A stretch of DNA of 64,000 bases from an uncultured Opitutaceae bacterium (GTDB lineage: Bacteria > Verrucomicrobiota > Verrucomicrobiia > Opitutales > Opitutaceae), in the NCBI GenBank assembly GCA_937958045.1, contig CALFXL010000019.1:24861-88860 (forward strand), read 5' to 3'. Below the pieces are notes generated by a model. It made no database searches, had not been told where the DNA came from, and saw only the letters and a program-made list of their open reading frames with translations. Positions 7,832 to 17,629 of the stretch are shown piece after piece. The translations under genes were made by a program, and so were the position numbers. Every line of letters begins with the position of its first letter. The first letter of the stretch is position 1.

Positions 7832-9703
7832 TTACTCGGCGCTTTTTTCTTTCTCGGCCGACTTCGGTTTACGTGCGCGGGGCTTCGAACCGGCGGACTT
7901 TTTCGCCGCAGATTTTGCCGCTTTCGCGTTGAGCCAGAGCGAGCCGTCTTTCGCGTTTTGATTCAGCCAAAAGATCTCGCCGGCGTGTTCGACGAAGACG
8001 GGCTTCGTTTCGCTGTCCGCCGGCACGACCAACCCCGCAGCCGTCAACGTGCCCAAGAAGGCATCGACCTCTTTGTCCAAGCTGCGCGCGAGGAAACCGA
8101 CTTCGCCGGAAACGCCGCTGCCGCGCTTGTTCGGCTTGAGCAGCAAACGCACGGCGGCGAGCGCCGGTTGATCGCCCGAAGCCGAACGCCCGGCCGGTTC
8201 GTCGGTCGCAGTCTCTTCGGTGGAGGCCGCGTCGTCAGATCCGGCGGGAGCTGCGTTTTCCGCAGATGGCTCCGCCTTCGGTTGTTCGGAAGACAATTGC
8301 GCGGCATCCGCTTGCTCCGACGTCGCATCGGGCGGCTCAGGCGCTGCCGTGGCTGCCGCCGTTTCGGAAGAACCCGCGTCCGTGGTCGGAGCTACATTTG
8401 CGGCTTCAGCCGGCTTGTCATCTTCCAACGAACCCGCCGCGGCAGGGCCGGGCGCGGCTTCGCGAGCAGGAACTTCCGCGGCATCCGCAGCCGGCGCCGA
8501 CGAGCCACGATCGCCGTCACGTTTTTCGCGTCCATTGATCCACACGCCACCGCGATTGTCTTTATTGATCCAATATACGGCGCGGCCGATTTCGACGAAG
8601 GTCGGTTTTTCGCCGCCATTTTCGGGCGGTTGCAGGCCGAGTTTCGCGAACGCCGCGGCGAGATCCGCCTCGGATTGATTCAGCGCGCGAGCGAGGAAGC
8701 TCAGACTGCCGGAATAGCCGGGGCCGCGTCGGTTGCGACGCATGTGCGGACGGATTTTTTCCAAAATCTCCGCGCCTTCGGGAAGCGGTTCGGCGGGTTG
8801 CGCCTCGGCGGCTTTCTCGGCGGCACGCGCGGCTTGTTCGGCTTCGCGTTGCTGACGCGCGGCACGGGCCGCTTCGCGAGCGGCCTCCGCGGCGGCCTGA
8901 CGCTCGGCACGCTCTTTGTTGCGCTTTTCGATCTCGGCTTTCTCGGCGGCGCGCTCGGCGGCGAGTTCGATCGCGGCCGGATCATCGGGAGAAAGTTTTG
9001 TCGCGGGCGCGGTGCGGAAGACCGGACGCGGTTTTTCGCGGCTGTTGATGAAAAGTTGTCCGCGAGCGTTGCGATTCACCCAGTATAGATCGCCCTCGAA
9101 TTCGAAATACTCGGGCTCCTGCTCTTCGGTCTCGGGAATGGTGAGGCCGCACTCTTTCAGCGCGCCGATGATGTCCGACTCCTTGAGTTCCCAACGACGC
9201 GCGAGATGTTCGATGGGCGCGGATTGACCCGGACCCTTTTGGTTGCGGCGCAGGAGCGGTTTGATCGCTTCGAAGAAGGTCGGGAGTTCGTCCTCCTTCC
9301 AGTTGTCCCAATCGTCTTCGTCGGGCGCGTCGGGATCTTGATCGCGTTCCGTATCGCGCACGGTGCGCAGCGAATCGGCGGTGGACGGAGCCGGCGCGAC
9401 TTCGGCGGCGACCGCTGCTGGCAGCTCGGGTCGCTCGTCGATCACGGCTGGTTTCGCCGTGGGTGCGGGCTCCGAGACCTTCGGCGGAGCGGCAGGCGCC
9501 GCGGCGATGGCCGGAGGTGTCCAATCGCGCATCGTCGACCGACGGGCCAGGCCGTGGAAGGCGAGCGGGTTATTGGGGAGCGTTTGAAAGTGGATGATTT
9601 CCCACTCGTCCTTTCCGAGTGAGTTGAGGTGAGTCTCCAACAGGGCGGGCGATGCAAATCCATGCGGGCCACTGGTGACGACCTTATATTCCCAAATTGC
9701 CAT
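7832..9703 (-). CDS. Triple-repeat protein with DUF4177-like N-terminus
   Basis: From the ATG at 9703 the product is 623 residues; a further in-frame ATG at 9736 is less likely. The first 55 residues (MAIWEYKVVTSGPHG, GKDEWEIIHFQ) resemble the small DUF4177 fold. Three copies of an approximately 78-residue module follow, near residues 147-224, 317-394 and 520-600. Each has a basic entry (LRRNQKGPG, MRRNRRGPG, LKPNKRGSG), a helix with LAR, a G-L-x-x-P turn and a closing W-[IVL]-N-x-[ND] strand pair. The linkers are low-complexity: an Ala/Glu/Arg coiled-coil-like stretch near 245-305 and an acidic Ala/Pro/Ser stretch near 400-515. No signal peptide or membrane helix. Function unknown; the repeats suggest a nucleic-acid or partner-binding scaffold, which is inference. 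Confidence 0.85.
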   Translation of the reverse strand: MAIWEYKVVTSGPHGFASPALLETHLNSLGKDEWEIIHFQTLPNNPLAFHGLARRSTMRDWTPPAIAAAPAAPPKVSEPAPTAKPAVIDERPELPAAVAAEVAPAPSTADSLRTVRDTERDQDPDAPDEDDWDNWKEDELPTFFEAIKPLLRRNQKGPGQSAPIEHLARRWELKESDIIGALKECGLTIPETEEQEPEYFEFEGDLYWVNRNARGQLFINSREKPRPVFRTAPATKLSPDDPAAIELAAERAAEKAEIEKRNKERAERQAAAEAAREAARAARQQREAEQAARAAEKAAEAQPAEPLPEGAEILEKIRPHMRRNRRGPGYSGSLSFLARALNQSEADLAAAFAKLGLQPPENGGEKPTFVEIGRAVYWINKDNRGGVWINGREKRDGDRGSSAPAADAAEVPAREAAPGPAAAGSLEDDKPAEAANVAPTTDAGSSETAAATAAPEPPDATSEQADAAQLSSEQPKAEPSAENAAPAGSDDAASTEETATDEPAGRSASGDQPALAAVRLLLKPNKRGSGVSGEVGFLARSLDKEVDAFLGTLTAAGLVVPADSETKPVFVEHAGEIFWLNQNAKDGSLWLNAKAAKSAAKKSAGSKPRARKPKSAEKEKSAE

Positions 9704-9822
9704 AAAGCGTAGTGTTGCGGGTAGGCGGCAACGCATCCCAAATCACAGGAAACTTGCCGAGCCTAATCTCTGCACGTGTGCACGCACGGAACGAGTCGGC
9801 AACTTCGTCCTCGTTGTTTACC

Positions 9823-11184
9823 ATGAAACTCCCCGTCCGTTTCCTCCTCTCCAGCCTCCTATTGGCCGGTGCCGCGATTGTCGCACCAGCCCAAAATGCA
9901 ATCGCTCCCGTGCCCGCGCACGCCGCCGGCCGAGTGGCCACCATCCAAGTCCGCGTCGCGCCGGACCGCGCGGACTGGACATATCAAGTGGGAGAAAAAG
10001 CCACGTTCACCATCGTGGTCACTGCGGACAACAAGCCTCTTCCCGGCTCCACGATCACCTACCGCGTCGGCCCGGAAATGCTGCCGATGGAGGAAAAAAA
10101 CGCACAGCTCGACGCCCAGGGCCGCTTCGTCGTGGACGGCGGCACGCTTTCCCAACCCGGCTTCATCCGCTGCATCGTCACCGCAGAGTTCGGCGGCAAA
10201 ACCTATCGCTCGCTCGCGACCGCGGGCTTCTCGCCTGAGAAAATTCAGCCCACGCAAAAAGAGCCGGCCGACTTCGACGCTTTTTGGAACGCCGGCAAAG
10301 AAGAGCTCGCCAAGATCCCGCTCGACGCCGAGGTCACGCTCATGCCCGAAGCCTGCACGCCCGCGGTGAATGTTTACCACGTCAGCTTCCGCACCATCGG
10401 CTCCAGCGGCCAATACATCTCGCGCATCTACGGCATCCTTTGCGAACCGAAGGCTCCCGGCAAATACCCGGCCATCCTCCGCGTGCCCGGCGCTGGTGTG
10501 CGTCCGTACACCGGCTCCAAAGACCTCGCCGCTCGCGGCGCCATCACGCTCGACATCGGCATCCACGGCATTCCGGTCAACCTGCCCCACGCCGTTTACG
10601 ACCAGATGCGCACCGGCGCCCTTAACGGCTACCATCTCTACAATCTCGATAACAAAAACCTCTATTACTACCGCCGCGTTTATCTGAGCTGCGTCCGCGC
10701 AAACGACTTCCTCACCTCGCGCGAAAACTACGACGGCAAAAACCTCCTCGTCACCGGCGGCAGCCAGGGCGGACAACTCACCATCGTCACCGCCGCGCTC
10801 GATCCGCGCGTGAAAGCCGCCGCCGCGCAATTCCCCGCGTACTGCGATGTGACCGGTTATCTGCACGGACGCGCGGGCGGCTGGCCGCACATGTTCCGCC
10901 CCGATCGCAACACCGGCGAAAACTTCCATGCCACCGCCGCGAAGATCGAAACGACGAGCTACTACGACACCGTCAACTTCGCCAAACGCGTGAAAGTTCC
11001 CGGTCACTACACCTGGGGCTACAACGACGAAACCTGCCCGCCGACCTCCATGTACGCCGCGTTTAACCAAATCCCCGGCCCCAAGGAGCTCGTGCTCGCG
11101 CTCGAAGCCAACCATCCGATCATTCCCGAACAAACTGCCGCCGTGCAGAAATGGATCGGCGATTTCCTGAAGCTGAAAAACTAA
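9823..11184 (+). CDS. Secreted acetylxylan-esterase-like alpha/beta hydrolase (CE7/AXE1 type)
   Basis: A 453-residue exported esterase. Residues 1 to about 24 are a signal peptide (MKLPVRFLLSSLLLAGAAIV, then APAQ). An N-terminal beta domain of about 110 residues precedes the hydrolase core. The nucleophile elbow is GGSQGG with S314. The DPRVKAAAAQFPAYCDV segment and the C-terminal NHPI (His) fit the AXE1/cephalosporin-C deacetylase family, which removes acetyl groups from xylan and small sugars. The start at 9823 gives the signal peptide; the longer frame from 9712 does not. It is divergent from the triple-repeat gene and ends at a strong bidirectional terminator. Confidence 0.85.
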   Translation: MKLPVRFLLSSLLLAGAAIVAPAQNAIAPVPAHAAGRVATIQVRVAPDRADWTYQVGEKATFTIVVTADNKPLPGSTITYRVGPEMLPMEEKNAQLDAQGRFVVDGGTLSQPGFIRCIVTAEFGGKTYRSLATAGFSPEKIQPTQKEPADFDAFWNAGKEELAKIPLDAEVTLMPEACTPAVNVYHVSFRTIGSSGQYISRIYGILCEPKAPGKYPAILRVPGAGVRPYTGSKDLAARGAITLDIGIHGIPVNLPHAVYDQMRTGALNGYHLYNLDNKNLYYYRRVYLSCVRANDFLTSRENYDGKNLLVTGGSQGGQLTIVTAALDPRVKAAAAQFPAYCDVTGYLHGRAGGWPHMFRPDRNTGENFHATAAKIETTSYYDTVNFAKRVKVPGHYTWGYNDETCPPTSMYAAFNQIPGPKELVLALEANHPIIPEQTAAVQKWIGDFLKLKN

Positions 11185-11212
11185 TCCGCGCCAATCGCGC
11201 CCGCTCAAAAGA

Positions 11213-11246
11213 AAAACCCTTCCAGGCCGAGGCCCGGAAGGGTTTT
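11213..11246. terminator. Bidirectional terminator between esterase gene and argG
   Basis: AAAACCCTTCC at 11213-11223 pairs perfectly with GGAAGGGTTTT at 11236-11246 around a 12-nt GC-rich loop. A/T runs on both sides let it serve the converging esterase gene and argG. Confidence 0.85.
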
Positions 11247-11260
11247 CGCATGAATGCAGT

Positions 11261-11285
11261 GGCGTATTCGATACTTGAATACGCC
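11261..11285. repeat. GGCGTATTC-N7-GAATACGCC palindrome after argG
   Basis: Perfect 9-bp arms, starting 8 nt beyond the argG stop. Its inner 19 nt (11264-11282) begin GTATTC and end TAC like the dispersed 19-nt element, with about 13 of 19 identities to copy C, so it may be a diverged member. Confidence 0.4.
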
Positions 11286-11293
11286 GATTAGAA

Positions 11294-12526
<1,233 letters not shown>

Positions 12527-12544
12527 GATGGGAAAGGGATAGGG

Positions 12545-12630
12545 TTAACCACGAAACACACGAAAGAGAGATCGTTCAACTCAACGCCTGCGTGGCTCGG
12601 TTTCGTGGCTTTCGTGAGTTTCGTGGTTAA
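12545..12630. repeat. Large imperfect inverted repeat between argF and argG
   Basis: The left arm at 12545-12566 begins TTAACCACGAAACACACGAA. The right arm at 12609-12630 is its reverse complement at 21 of 22 positions. The 42-bp interval also contains CGTGGCTCGGTTTCGTGG, a further echo of the same word. I recall ACCACGAAACACACGAAA words as common intergenic repeats in Verrucomicrobia, but cannot check copy number here. Confidence 0.7.
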
Positions 12631-12640
12631 AAGTCCGGCG

Positions 12641-13588
12641 TCACGCGCGCGGTTGCTGCGCGAGGACGGCCATGATGGCTTTCTGCGTGTGCAGGCGGTT
12701 TTCCGCTTGGTCGAAGATGATCGAGCGTGGATGATCTAGCACCTCCTGCGTCACTTCCTTGCCCAAATAAGCCGGCAAGCAATGCATGAAATACGCATCG
12801 GGTTTGGCTGCGGCAAAAAGCTCCTTCGTCACCGCGAACGGCGTCATCTGTTTGATGCGCTCCGCCGACTCGGCCTCTTTGCCCATGCTCACCCAGACGT
12901 CGGTGTAAACAACATCCGCATCCTTCACAGCTTCGTACGGATCGGTGGTGAAATGATATCCGCCCGCGAAACCTTCTTTCGCAAACAAGGCATTCGCCGC
13001 CGCGTCCGGCTCAAACCCCTTCGGGCCCGCCAGCGAAATCTTCATACCGAAAAGATTCGCGCCGAGCACCCAGGAGTTGGCCATGTTGCAGGCGGTGTCG
13101 CCGAGGAATGCGATTTTGCGTCCCTTCAACGAACCGAGCAGGTCGCCGCCTTTGCCGGCCCAGCGCTCGGCGAGCGTGAACGCGTCGGTATAAATTTGGC
13201 AGGGATGCAGGAAATCCGTGAGCGCATTGATCACCGGAATGTTTCCGGCGGCCGCGAGGCGTTCGACTTCGGCATGATCGTACGTGCGCACGATGAGGCC
13301 GTGGACATAACGCGAAAGCACGCGAGCGGTGTCCTCGATCGACTCGCCGCGCCCGAGCTGGATGTCACTCTTGTTCAGAAACAAGGGGTTGCCGCCCAGC
13401 TCGTGGATGCCGACCTCAAACGAGACGCGTGTGCGCGTGCTCGATTTGGAAAAAATCATCGCCCACGTCTGATGCTGGAGAACCGGCGGCGTATGCCGTC
13501 CGCGCTTCTGCTTGAGGTCTCGGGCCAGCGCGAAGACTTCCGCCACTTCGTGCGGCTTGAAGTCGGTTTCTTTCAGGAAGTGCTTCAT
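12641..13588 (-). CDS. argF: Ornithine carbamoyltransferase
   Basis: A 315-residue enzyme that transfers the carbamoyl group from carbamoyl phosphate to ornithine, giving citrulline. The carbamoyl-phosphate loop STRTR is at residues 50-54. The second substrate site HPCQ lies in the DFLHPCQIYTD segment, and the ornithine-binding HCLPA near the C-terminus (YFMHCLPAYLG) is intact. Length is typical. It sits between argG and argD on the same strand; 163 bp containing copy B of the dispersed element separate it from argD. Confidence 0.96.
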   Translation of the reverse strand: MKHFLKETDFKPHEVAEVFALARDLKQKRGRHTPPVLQHQTWAMIFSKSSTRTRVSFEVGIHELGGNPLFLNKSDIQLGRGESIEDTARVLSRYVHGLIVRTYDHAEVERLAAAGNIPVINALTDFLHPCQIYTDAFTLAERWAGKGGDLLGSLKGRKIAFLGDTACNMANSWVLGANLFGMKISLAGPKGFEPDAAANALFAKEGFAGGYHFTTDPYEAVKDADVVYTDVWVSMGKEAESAERIKQMTPFAVTKELFAAAKPDAYFMHCLPAYLGKEVTQEVLDHPRSIIFDQAENRLHTQKAIMAVLAQQPRA

Positions 13589-13719
13589 GGGTGAAGCGGT
13601 CGGGTATACGTCGCAAAAACGCCGCGGACGAGAGAAAAATAAGCGTTTCCGTCAGGTCCGGCAAGCGGGCGCCGCGGCAGCAAAAAATGCGCTACAAGCC
13701 CGAAGCGTCGTCACGCGGA

Positions 13720-13750
13720 CCGCCTGTATTGAAAAATCCACTACAGGCGG
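13720..13750 (-). repeat. Dispersed 19-nt element, copy B, within an extended hairpin
   Basis: The 19-nt core GTATTGAAAAATCCACTAC lies at 13726-13744. In this copy the flanks lengthen the stem to nine perfect pairs, CCGCCTGTA against TACAGGCGG. It lies 1 nt beyond the argD stop. Identity to copy C is 17 of 19. Confidence 0.65.
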
Positions 13751-13751
13751 C

Positions 13752-14969
13752 TCACGCCTTCGCCAGCACGCCGCGGATAATCTCCACCGAGCGGGCCAGC
13801 TCGTCGGGCGTCGCGGTGAGCGGCGGCAGCAGACGGATCACATTACCACCCGCGACCGGCGCGAGCAGGCCGGCTTCGCGCAAGGCCGCGACGGTGGGCG
13901 CCGGATCGGACGCGAGCTGCAGACCGACGAGATAGCCTTGGCCGCGCACGCCGAGCAGTTTTTCGGGAAACTCGGTCGCGAGTTTTTTCAACGCCGCGAT
14001 CCACGTGGTGCTATTGATCGAAACTTTCTCCAGCAGTTTTTCCTTCTCGATCACATCGAGCACCGCGAGTGCCGCCGCACACGCGAGCGGCGTGCCGCCA
14101 AACGTCGTGCCATGCGAACCCGGCTGGAAAAGCTCCGCGGCATTTTCGCGGATCCAAACCGCGCCGATCGGCATGCCTCCGCCGAGGCCTTTGGCCATGC
14201 CGACCGCGTCGGGCTGGATGCCCGCGTGTTCGTAAGCATAGAACTTCCCGGTGCGCCCGATGCCGCACTGTACTTCGTCGAGCAGCAGCAGCAGATTGTG
14301 CTCGTTGCAGAGTTTGCGCAGGCCCACGAGGAACTCGGCCGTGCAAGGATTCACGCCGCCTTCACCCTGGATCGTTTCCACGAAGATCGCCGCCGTGCGC
14401 TCGGTGATGAGATCGGCGAAGCTCTGCAGATTGTTCAGCTCGCCAAACACGAAGCCGGGTACGAGCGGGCGAAATCCTTTTTGGATTTTCTCCTGCGGCG
14501 TGGCGCTCATGCCGCCAAACGTACGGCCGTGAAACGCGCTCTTCGCGCAAATCACTTCGTAGCATTTGCCCTCTTCGCCGCCGGCTTTTTTAAGGCCGTG
14601 CAAACGCGAGAGTTTAATCAGCGCTTCATTGGCTTCGGCGCCGCTGTTGCAGAAGAAAACGCGTCCAGGTCCCGCGTAGCCAACGATGCGGCGGGCGAGT
14701 TCGCCTTGGTTGGGATGCCGGAAAAGATTGCTCGTGTGAATGAGCTCGCCGGCCTGGCGCTGCACGGCGGCCACCCAATGCGGATGACAATGACCCAGCG
14801 CGCTCACCGCGATGCCCGAAGTAAAATCGAGATAGGCGCGGCCACGATCGTCCCAAACTTGCACGCCGCTTCCGCGCACCAGCGTGAGAGGAGCGCGCGC
14901 GTAGTTTTTCAAAACGTGCGCATCATAAAGCTCGTCGGTACTCGTGCGGAGGACGGTGGGTATGTTCAT
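13752..14969 (-). CDS. argD: Acetylornithine aminotransferase
   Basis: A 405-residue class III PLP aminotransferase converting N-acetylglutamate 5-semialdehyde to N-acetylornithine. Landmarks are DFTSGIAVSALGHCHP, the phosphate-binding CNSGAEANEAL, FHGRTFGGMSATPQ, the FVETIQGEGGV strand, the LLLDEVQCGIGRTGKF aspartate region and the PLP lysine K260 in GMAKGLGGG. The ATG at 14969 begins a family-like N-terminus (MNIPTVL); the extra 25 codons to 15044 look non-coding. It follows argB on the minus strand. The enzyme may also act in lysine synthesis (DapC), which sequence cannot decide. Confidence 0.95.
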   Translation of the reverse strand: MNIPTVLRTSTDELYDAHVLKNYARAPLTLVRGSGVQVWDDRGRAYLDFTSGIAVSALGHCHPHWVAAVQRQAGELIHTSNLFRHPNQGELARRIVGYAGPGRVFFCNSGAEANEALIKLSRLHGLKKAGGEEGKCYEVICAKSAFHGRTFGGMSATPQEKIQKGFRPLVPGFVFGELNNLQSFADLITERTAAIFVETIQGEGGVNPCTAEFLVGLRKLCNEHNLLLLLDEVQCGIGRTGKFYAYEHAGIQPDAVGMAKGLGGGMPIGAVWIRENAAELFQPGSHGTTFGGTPLACAAALAVLDVIEKEKLLEKVSINSTTWIAALKKLATEFPEKLLGVRGQGYLVGLQLASDPAPTVAALREAGLLAPVAGGNVIRLLPPLTATPDELARSVEIIRGVLAKA

Positions 14970-15084
14970 CGGATGAAGAGTATGATTAGGCGCTGTAAGC
15001 GCAAAGTGCGCTGCGTTCGCGCGACGTTTCCCGGTTCCGCGCACATGGCCAACGGATCAGCCGCTTGTGCGCGAGGTGTATGCG

Positions 15085-15966
15085 TTAACCGTGGACGATC
15101 TCGGTGCCGATGCCCTTGTCGGTGAAAATTTCGAGCAAGAGGCTGTGCGGCAGACGCCCGTCAATGAAGTGAACGCGCTGCACGCCTTCCTGCAGCGCGC
15201 GAATAGCGCTGGCGACTTTGGGGCGCATGCCTTTGTCGATGACGCCCTTCTTTTTCAGCTCATCGACCTGGCTGATCTTCAGCGTGGAAATGAGCGACTC
15301 AGGATCGGGTGGCGCGGAGAGCAGTCCGGGCACATCGCTCATATAAACCAACCTCCGCGCACGCAGTGCGCTCGCGACGCGACCGGCAGCGACGTCGGCG
15401 TTGATGTTATACGCTTGGCCGTCGTTGTCCTCGGCCACCGGAGAAATCACCGGCACGAAACCTTCGGCGATCTCTTTCTTGATGAGCTTCACCTTCACTT
15501 CGGTGACTTCACCCACGAAACCGAGATCAACCGGACGACCATCGTCGTCCGCGAGCAGTTTCTGACACACGAGCACCGTGTCGCCGGGCAAGCCCTTCGG
15601 CTTGGCCTTGGCGCTGGCGATCGCGTCGCAGACATCTTTGTTCACGACCTCATCGAGCGTTTTCTTCACGATGGCGATCGTGGCGGCATCGGTGACGCGC
15701 ATGCCGTTCACGAAATTGGCCTTAAGGCCGGAGTTTTCCATGGCCTTCGTGATGGCTTTGCCGCCGCCGTGAACGACGACGACGTTGATGCCACATGCGG
15801 CGAGAAACGCGATGTCGTGAGCGACACGCACCCGGCCCTCCGGGTTCGGATCGTCCATGAAGCTGCCGCCGTATTTCACGACGAACGTGGATCCACGGAA
15901 ATCTTGGATGTAGGGAAGCGCCTCGAGCAGCACCTTCGCCTTTGCGGTGATTTCAGCGACGTTCAT
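15085..15966 (-). CDS. argB: Acetylglutamate kinase
   Basis: A 293-residue amino-acid kinase that phosphorylates N-acetylglutamate at its gamma-carboxyl. The ATP site is [11 protein letters not shown], with the glycine-rich [10 protein letters not shown] segment. The acetylglutamate site is around [13 protein letters not shown], and [15 protein letters not shown] near residue 190 is the conserved catalytic/structural block. The N-terminal helix ([23 protein letters not shown]) is the type found in hexameric, arginine-inhibited kinases, so feedback inhibition by arginine is likely (inference from the family). First gene of the minus-strand arg series and divergent from argJ. Confidence 0.95.
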   Translation of the reverse strand: MNVAEITAKAKVLLEALPYIQDFRGSTFVVKYGGSFMDDPNPEGRVRVAHDIAFLAACGINVVVVHGGGKAITKAMENSGLKANFVNGMRVTDAATIAIVKKTLDEVVNKDVCDAIASAKAKPKGLPGDTVLVCQKLLADDDGRPVDLGFVGEVTEVKVKLIKKEIAEGFVPVISPVAEDNDGQAYNINADVAAGRVASALRARRLVYMSDVPGLLSAPPDPESLISTLKISQVDELKKKGVIDKGMRPKVASAIRALQEGVQRVHFIDGRLPHSLLLEIFTDKGIGTEIVHG

Positions 15967-16194
15967 CGGCGTTCAAGGCACGCGGCTCACGGCCGCGAAC
16001 GAGACGGGAAGAGAAGGAATGGCGATCACAGGTAATCGAAGTGGCGAGATGCATAAGCGAGCCGCGCCTCGCATTTCCATATAAATTTAGATCACGGCGG
16101 AACATTTAACCAAAACTTCCCGCCCGCAATCGTTGCGCCACGAAACCCAGTTTCAGCTTCACTCCCCACCTCGACCGCCTCACTTGTCGACACC

Positions 16195-17514
16195 GTGCCA
16201 AGCACCGACCTCCGTTTTTCCTCGCGCGAACAACATCGCGCCTGGCTCGCCAGCCAGGCCCGCCTCCCCGCCGGTTTCCGCGTCGGCACCACCCGCTTCG
16301 AATTCACGCCACGCGAGGCGCCCAAACCCGCACGCATGACACTCACGCTCATCGCGCTCGATCAGCCCGCCTCGGCTTTCGCGGCGATGTTCACGCGCAA
16401 TGCTTTTCCCGGCGCCCCCATCACGATCGGTCGTCGCCGCCTGCACGAGCCCGCGCTCAGCGCGATTTTAGTGAACAATAAAATCTCCAACGTCTGCGCA
16501 CCGGGCGGCGTCGAAACCGCCGAAACACTTTGCGCGCGCGCCGCCGATCTCCTCGGCGTGCCGGCGACCAGCGTGCTGCCGTCATCGACCGGCGTCATCG
16601 GTTGGAGCCTGCCGCTTGAAACGATGCTCGCGCATTTGCCCGACGCCGTCGCGGCACTTTCCACGGATTCCATTTTGCCCGCAGCCGAAGGCATCGTGAC
16701 GACCGATCTCTATCCTAAAATTCGCCGCGTCGATTTTCCCGGCGGCGGCAGCATCGTCGGCATCGCCAAGGGCGCGGGCATGATCGAGCCCAATCTCGCC
16801 ACGATGCTCGTGTACATCCTCACCGACGTCGATGTGTCGCGCGACGAACTCCGTGCGATGCTCGCGCGCTGTGTGAATGCGAGTTTCAACAACATCAGCA
16901 TCGATAGCGATACGAGCACGTCGGACACCGTCGCGCTCGTCTCGTCGTCGCGCGTGCCCTGCGACGATCCCGCTGCGTTTGAAAACGCGCTCAACCAAGT
17001 CTGCCGCGATCTTTCGGAAGACGTCGTGCGAAATGGCGAAGGGATTCATCACGTGATGCGCATTCGTGTGCACGGCGCGCCTTCCGCCGATATCGCGCGC
17101 GCGTTGGGCAAAGCCATCGCCAACGCGCCGCTCTTCAAATGCGCTGTCGCCGGCAACGACCCGAACGTCGGCCGTCTCGTCCAAGCGATCGGCAAACATG
17201 TCGGTGCGCACAGTCCCGAGCTCGATCTTTCGCGCCTCAGCGCACGCATCGGCGGTATCGAGATTTTTGCCCAAGGCGCCTTCCGCCTCGATCCGTCGAA
17301 GGAAACCGCGCTCGTCGCGCATCTCAAAAACGCCGAGATGTACGCGAGTGCGCCGTCGGCCAGCGGCACGTTTGCGCCGCCCATCGATTTTCCCCCGCAC
17401 GAACGCTGTGTCGAAATCGAGGTGGATCTCGCGAACGGCCCCGGCGAATGCATCGTCCTCGGCGGCGATCTCACCCATGAATACGTGAGCGAAAACGCGG
17501 ACTATCGAAGCTAG
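16195..17514 (+). CDS. argJ: Bifunctional ornithine/glutamate N-acetyltransferase
   Basis: A 439-residue ArgJ that moves the acetyl group from N-acetylornithine to glutamate (and in bifunctional forms also uses acetyl-CoA), which makes arginine synthesis cyclic. It starts at a GTG. The autoprocessing site is in KGAGMIEPNLATML with the nucleophile T203. PSSTGVIGWSLP (residues 129-140) is the oxyanion-hole region, and FNNISIDSDTSTSDTVALVSS is the conserved beta-chain segment. It is divergent from argB across a 228-bp gap that should hold both promoters, and it converges with argC onto a shared terminator. Confidence 0.95.
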   Translation: MPSTDLRFSSREQHRAWLASQARLPAGFRVGTTRFEFTPREAPKPARMTLTLIALDQPASAFAAMFTRNAFPGAPITIGRRRLHEPALSAILVNNKISNVCAPGGVETAETLCARAADLLGVPATSVLPSSTGVIGWSLPLETMLAHLPDAVAALSTDSILPAAEGIVTTDLYPKIRRVDFPGGGSIVGIAKGAGMIEPNLATMLVYILTDVDVSRDELRAMLARCVNASFNNISIDSDTSTSDTVALVSSSRVPCDDPAAFENALNQVCRDLSEDVVRNGEGIHHVMRIRVHGAPSADIARALGKAIANAPLFKCAVAGNDPNVGRLVQAIGKHVGAHSPELDLSRLSARIGGIEIFAQGAFRLDPSKETALVAHLKNAEMYASAPSASGTFAPPIDFPPHERCVEIEVDLANGPGECIVLGGDLTHEYVSENADYRS

Positions 17515-17559
17515 TCGCGCCGCGGGAAACTCGCGCCCGTAACCAGTTTCGCTTAAAAC

Positions 17560-17588
17560 AAAGCCGGTTCCGAAAAAGGACCGGCTTT
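17560..17588. terminator. Bidirectional terminator between argJ and argC
   Basis: AAAGCCGGT plus CC (one bulged T) at 17560-17571 pairs with GGACCGGCTTT at 17578-17588. A T-rich tail follows on the plus strand, and A/T bases lie on the other side. Confidence 0.8.
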
Positions 17589-17629
17589 TATTTTTTCGCG
17601 AGCCGCGGTCGGCCAGAGCCGTTTCGCGA

